DNA of 9,923 bases, taken from positions 1 to 9,923 of the forward strand of contig JASFRS010000086.1 of the NCBI GenBank assembly GCA_050114795.1, given 5' to 3'. The position numbers and the translations under genes were made by a program. The DNA is from JASFRS01 sp050114795 (GTDB lineage: Bacteria; Pseudomonadota; Alphaproteobacteria; Sphingomonadales; CAKZYD01). The notes beneath the pieces are model-generated. The model did not search any database, was not told the DNA's origin, and worked only from the letters and a program-made list of their open reading frames with translations. Below, in pieces: positions 6,363 to 9,923 of this stretch (its first letter is position 1; every line of letters begins with the position of its first letter).

Positions 6363-8150
6363 TCAATTAATTAGATCTGCATCATCCAAATGCAGCTCAG
6401 CCTTGGGTCTTGCGCCCCAGTCATCACGCTTTAACCGGCCAGCCACATGAAGCTTCTGCCCAACAGAATGCAGCAAAGTCTGGCCAAATTGCGTATCACC
6501 CTGGCGAAATGCCATGGCTTTTATGCGTGCGCCCTGCCCTTGTGCCAGAATCAGGCGCAGATGGTCTTTGCCAACAATATCAGCGGCGACAATTGTGCAA
6601 TCGGGAATCGCAAAACGCGGGGTCGGGTTCCCCACTCCAAATGGCCCTGCCTGTTCAAGCTGCTCGACCAATTCAGGCGTCACACCGCTTAAGGATAACA
6701 CACCATCAAGAGTTAAACCTCTGCTGGCCTGTGCGCGGGCCACTTGCGCAGTGAGATGAGTCGTCAAAAATGCACTCAATTCTTTCATCTGCTCATGCTC
6801 AACGGTCAGGCCCGCCGCCATGGCATGACCGCCGCCATTTAGCAGCAACCCTTCCTGGCGTGCGGCGATCACAGCGGCACCAAGGTCCACACCGGAAATA
6901 GACCGGCCAGACCCTTTGCCCACGCCATTTTCAAATCCAATCACAAATGCCGGGCGCTGAAAGCGGTCTTTCAATCGGCTTGCCACAATTCCCACAACAC
7001 CAGGATGCCAGCCTTCGTCATGCGCTAGAATAAAAGGCGCACCTCCCGGATCACCGACCTGCGCCAATGCGGCCTCCAGCACTGCTGCTTCTATGGCTTG
7101 ACGCTCTTTGTTCAATTGATCCAAGTGCTGAGCCAGATCAAATGCCTGCGCTCCATCGGTCATCGTTAGCAGCCGTGTCCCTGAATCAGATTCGCCAACC
7201 CGGCCACCGGCATTGATTCTTGGTCCAAGCAGAAAGCCGAGATGATAAGCATCAGGCTTCGCATCAAGCCCAGAAACATCCATAAGCGCCGTCAGGCCTA
7301 TATTGCGCCGCTGCGCCATGACTTTGAGGCCCTGACGCACAAAAACCCGGTTTAGGCCCTTCAGCGGGACGACATCACACACTGTGCCCAATGCAACCAT
7401 ATCCAAAAACTGCAATAGATTCGGTTCAGTCCGCGTGCCGTTGAAATAACCTTCCTGTCGCAAGGCCCGATTGAGAGCGATAATCAACAAATAAGTAACG
7501 CCTACCGCCGCTAGGTGCCCCAGACCGGAATCATCATCCAGCCGATTGGGATTAACCACCGCAACAGCTTCTGGAAGCTCCGGTTCAGCTTTGTGGTGGT
7601 CAATGACGATAATTTCCAGACCCGCACGCGTGCCCGCTGCCAGCGCGTCATAGGCTTGGATACCACAATCGACGGTGACAACGACTTTGACGCCTTGTGA
7701 CGCCAAATGCTCCAAAGCTTTGGCATTGGGGCCATATCCCTCACTCAGTCGATCAGGGATATAAGCACCCGCATCAGCGCCGATGGTGCGTAGATATTGA
7801 ATGAATACGCCTGAGGATGTGGCACCATCCACATCATAATCACCAAAGACTGTGATCGGCTCGCCGCGTTTAACCGCAGCCGCAAGGCGTTGCGCAGCGC
7901 TGTCCATGTCTTTCAAAATCGATGGGTCGGGCAAGCTTTCACGCAAAGACGGGGTCAGGAATTGTTCCACCCCATCCAAGCCAACACCACGCCCAGCAAT
8001 AACCCGGGCCACAATTTCAGGTAAGCCCGCGCGTTGAGCAATAGCCTCGACAAGCGGCATATCAACATCACGCGCTGCCCAGCTTTGGCCCATGAGAGAG
8101 TGTTTTACGCCTAAAAGCGCTTGCCTCTCATCACTGATTGCCTGCTCCAT
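6363..8150 (-). CDS. recJ: Single-stranded-DNA-specific exonuclease RecJ
   Basis: RecJ degrades single-stranded DNA 5' to 3' in RecF-pathway recombination, mismatch repair and base excision repair. With the start chosen here the protein has 595 residues, the usual length. The DHH domain shows FGDYDVDG (102–109), VDCGI (160–164), VIDHH (182–186), GTVCDVVPL (255–263) and GPRINAGGR (309–317). The DHHA1 domain shows GWHPGVVGIVASRL (380–393), GSGRS (413–417) and GGGHAMAAG (439–447), and an OB-like C-terminus ends in DDADLIN. All metal-ligand aspartates and histidines expected from these motifs are present. The open frame extends 32 codons further upstream to 8246, but that part lies inside glpX and does not look like RecJ. 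The ATG at 8150 overlaps the glpX stop as TGATG, indicating translational coupling. No factor-independent terminator was seen after the stop. Confidence 0.96.
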   Translation of the reverse strand: MEQAISDERQALLGVKHSLMGQSWAARDVDMPLVEAIAQRAGLPEIVARVIAGRGVGLDGVEQFLTPSLRESLPDPSILKDMDSAAQRLAAAVKRGEPITVFGDYDVDGATSSGVFIQYLRTIGADAGAYIPDRLSEGYGPNAKALEHLASQGVKVVVTVDCGIQAYDALAAGTRAGLEIIVIDHHKAEPELPEAVAVVNPNRLDDDSGLGHLAAVGVTYLLIIALNRALRQEGYFNGTRTEPNLLQFLDMVALGTVCDVVPLKGLNRVFVRQGLKVMAQRRNIGLTALMDVSGLDAKPDAYHLGFLLGPRINAGGRVGESDSGTRLLTMTDGAQAFDLAQHLDQLNKERQAIEAAVLEAALAQVGDPGGAPFILAHDEGWHPGVVGIVASRLKDRFQRPAFVIGFENGVGKGSGRSISGVDLGAAVIAARQEGLLLNGGGHAMAAGLTVEHEQMKELSAFLTTHLTAQVARAQASRGLTLDGVLSLSGVTPELVEQLEQAGPFGVGNPTPRFAIPDCTIVAADIVGKDHLRLILAQGQGARIKAMAFRQGDTQFGQTLLHSVGQKLHVAGRLKRDDWGARPKAELHLDDADLIN

Positions 8151-9121
8151 CAAGGGTGTATCCGATGTTCCCCACGTACATAACGCACAGTACCAGAAGC
8201 GGCCCGCATCACAACGCTGTGAGTTTTCCAGACGCCATCCGGGCATCTGTGAACACCATCCAGCATGGGGCCGTCCGTTACGCCGCTCGCGGCAAAAATG
8301 ATATCACCGCGGGCCATATCCCGCATATCATATTTGCGGTCCAGGTCTTCTATGCCCCATTTGCGCGCACGAGCGCGCTCATCGTCATTTCGGAAAACCA
8401 GGCGGCCCTGCATCTGGCCACCGATGCAACGCAGTGCAGCGGCGGCTAAAACGCCTTCAGGTGCCCCACCCTGCCCCATATAGATATCAAGGCCGGTGTC
8501 AGATGGATCCGTGACGGCAATCACGCCAGCCACGTCACCATCAGAAATCAATTTGATCCCACAACCCAGTTCGCGGAGTTCCTTGATAATTTTTTCATGG
8601 CGCGGGCGATCAAGAACACAGGCCATAATTTCGCTTATGTCCACGCCTTTGGCCTTCGCTAGCGCTTTCACATTGTCAGCGGGACTAACATCCAAATCAA
8701 CAAGACCTTCAGGATAGCCGGGCCCAATTGCAATTTTATCCATATAAACATCGGGCGCATTCAACAGACAGCCTTTTTCAGAAATGGCTAGCACCGCCAT
8801 CGCATTCTGGCCTGCCTTGGCGGTGATAGTCGTGCCTTCCAGAGGGTCTAACGCAATATCAATTTCAGGGCCTTCGCCATTACCCACTTCTTCACCAATG
8901 AAAAGCATGGGGGCTTCATCACGCTCCCCTTCTCCAATCACAACCGTGCCGGAAACATCAAGATCATTCAGTGCTTCACGCATGGCCGCAACTGCAGCGG
9001 CATCCGCTGCCTTTTCATCACCACGACCGGTAAGTTTAGAGGCAGCCATAGCAGCCGCTTCGGTCACACGAACCATTTCCAGAACATACATACGGTCCAG
9101 TTTGGACTGAGCCTTGCGCAT
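8150..9121 (-). CDS. glpX: Class II fructose-1,6-bisphosphatase (GlpX)
   Basis: A metal-dependent phosphatase that removes the 1-phosphate of fructose 1,6-bisphosphate in gluconeogenesis; some relatives also act on sedoheptulose 1,7-bisphosphate. The 323 residues are the family length. Visible signatures are IGEGERDEAPML (62–73), the metal-binding LDPLEGTT (91–98, with D92 and E95), LISDGDVAG (191–199), GGAPEGVLAAAALRC (218–232) and RYVRGEH near the end. The ATG at 9121 is preceded by AAAGGA about ten bases upstream. It lies 41 bases after hom and its stop overlaps the recJ start, so hom–glpX–recJ is probably one transcript. No class I FBPase is visible in the window, so this could be the main gluconeogenic enzyme, but that is an inference. 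Confidence 0.96.
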   Translation of the reverse strand: MRKAQSKLDRMYVLEMVRVTEAAAMAASKLTGRGDEKAADAAAVAAMREALNDLDVSGTVVIGEGERDEAPMLFIGEEVGNGEGPEIDIALDPLEGTTITAKAGQNAMAVLAISEKGCLLNAPDVYMDKIAIGPGYPEGLVDLDVSPADNVKALAKAKGVDISEIMACVLDRPRHEKIIKELRELGCGIKLISDGDVAGVIAVTDPSDTGLDIYMGQGGAPEGVLAAAALRCIGGQMQGRLVFRNDDERARARKWGIEDLDRKYDMRDMARGDIIFAASGVTDGPMLDGVHRCPDGVWKTHSVVMRAASGTVRYVRGEHRIHP

Positions 9122-9162
9122 AACCCCAAAATCCTTTCGCTCAGAATTTATTATCTTGCGTT

Positions 9163-9923
9163 TTAAAGCGCCTTGATACGCAACATTACCGGCGGGGCCA
9201 AGACAAGATCCATGGTTGATAGCTTCGCAATCGTTTTCATGATTGCAGCCTCCCGCGTTTCATGCGTTGTGAGCACGAAAAATACCCCACTATCGCCGTG
9301 ATTACCACGCTGAATCAGGCTTTCCATGGAAACACCCTCATCGCGGAGGATGGTTCCAATCTCTGCAACGACGCCTGGGCGATCCACAACGGTGAGGCGA
9401 AGGTAATAGCGTCCAACATGATTTTCCAAAGCGGCTGGTTTCAAATCTTCGAATTGAGATGGTGAGATAGACAAAGCCGGACTATTATCACCACGCGCAA
9501 TATCAATGATGTCTGCGACAACGGCTGATGCTGTTGGACCTGCGCCGGCACCTGCACCTTCATAGACTGTGCGCCCCACATGGTCGCCTTCCACCACAAC
9601 TGCATTGAAAGCGTCACTGACCTGCGCCAATGGGTGAGATTCGGGCACTAAACAGGGATGAACTCTTTGTTCAACTTCATTCCCCAAGCGTTTGGCAACG
9701 CCCAATAATTTGATTCGATAGCCCAGCTCTAGGGCATAATCGATATCAATGGGGGAAATTGACCGAATGCCTTCAATTGCTACAGCATCAAAACGCAGGC
9801 GGCTCCCAAAAGCGAGCGCTGCGAGAATAGCGATTTTATGTGCCGCATCCACACCATCAATATCAAAGCTTGGGTCCGCTTCCGCATAGCCCATATCCTG
9901 GGCATCTTTCAGCACGTCTTCAA
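9163..9923 (-). CDS. hom: Homoserine dehydrogenase, C-terminal part (partial, runs off window)
   Basis: The open frame continues through the high-coordinate edge, so only about the last 253 codons are seen of a protein normally near 430 residues. The N-terminal NAD(P)-binding Rossmann domain is outside the window. The catalytic domain is present: YAEADPSFDIDGVDAAHK holds the conserved glutamate, aspartates and the catalytic lysine, corresponding to E208, D214, D219 and K223 of the yeast enzyme. The family stretch VYEGAGAGAGPTASAVVADI follows. The last ~85 residues, starting RYYLRLTVVDRPGVVAEIG, are an ACT domain, which in this family can mediate feedback control, typically by threonine. The enzyme reduces aspartate semialdehyde to homoserine for threonine and methionine synthesis. 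It is upstream of glpX by 41 bases. Confidence 0.96.
   Translation of the reverse strand, partial: EDVLKDAQDMGYAEADPSFDIDGVDAAHKIAILAALAFGSRLRFDAVAIEGIRSISPIDIDYALELGYRIKLLGVAKRLGNEVEQRVHPCLVPESHPLAQVSDAFNAVVVEGDHVGRTVYEGAGAGAGPTASAVVADIIDIARGDNSPALSISPSQFEDLKPAALENHVGRYYLRLTVVDRPGVVAEIGTILRDEGVSMESLIQRGNHGDSGVFFVLTTHETREAAIMKTIAKLSTMDLVLAPPVMLRIKAL

Noticed and set aside
8138..8449. Plus-strand frames of up to about 100 codons over glpX and recJ
   Set aside because: They are shadows of strongly conserved minus-strand genes. The protein sequences lack domain signatures.
9150..9163. GCG/CGC mini inverted repeat just after the hom stop
   Set aside because: Three-base GC arms around an A/T core have no meaningful stability, and hom–glpX look co-transcribed.

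Overview
The window reads as a stretch of alphaproteobacterial chromosome. Three things point there: the orders hom–glpX–recJ and xseB–ispA–dxs–tlyA, which I recall as recurrent in Alphaproteobacteria; a class II (GlpX) fructose-bisphosphatase used in a central-metabolism setting; and a farnesyl diphosphate synthase and DXS of the usual proteobacterial type. Base composition looks intermediate, close to half G+C by eye and not computed. Genus cannot be named from sequence alone. Every gene I can support lies on the minus strand, so transcription runs from high to low coordinates.

In transcription order, the first block (9923 to 6363) holds the 3' part of homoserine dehydrogenase (hom, cut by the window edge), then glpX, then recJ. 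The recJ ATG overlaps the glpX stop (TGATG), so those two are probably translationally coupled. A tRNA-Glu(UUC) gene with encoded CCA follows at 6296–6221, preceded by a plausible sigma70 promoter with a GC-rich discriminator. After a gap of about 150 bases, containing a weak terminator-like hairpin and a 22-bp inverted repeat, comes fadD, a long-chain acyl-CoA ligase.

The third block is an isoprenoid and nucleic-acid housekeeping operon: xseB (exonuclease VII small subunit), ispA (farnesyl diphosphate synthase) and dxs (1-deoxy-D-xylulose-5-phosphate synthase). It is closed by a good 12-bp hairpin at 1059–1087. Dxs makes the first committed metabolite of the MEP pathway, whose C5 products IspA condenses to farnesyl diphosphate for quinones, undecaprenyl carriers and similar products. 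The last block is tlyA (rRNA 2'-O-methyltransferase) followed, with an ATGA overlap, by the N-terminus of a lipoprotein-type alpha/beta hydrolase that runs off the low-coordinate edge.

I found no mobile element, CRISPR array, phage gene, toxin–antitoxin pair or defence system, and nothing that amounts to a new biological system. The points most worth a second look are small: a hidden 5' fragment of a lipoprotein hydrolase, a 51-codon open frame between the dxs terminator and tlyA whose stop overlaps a possible tlyA GTG start, an inverted repeat upstream of fadD, and a hairpin that coincides with the tRNA promoter.
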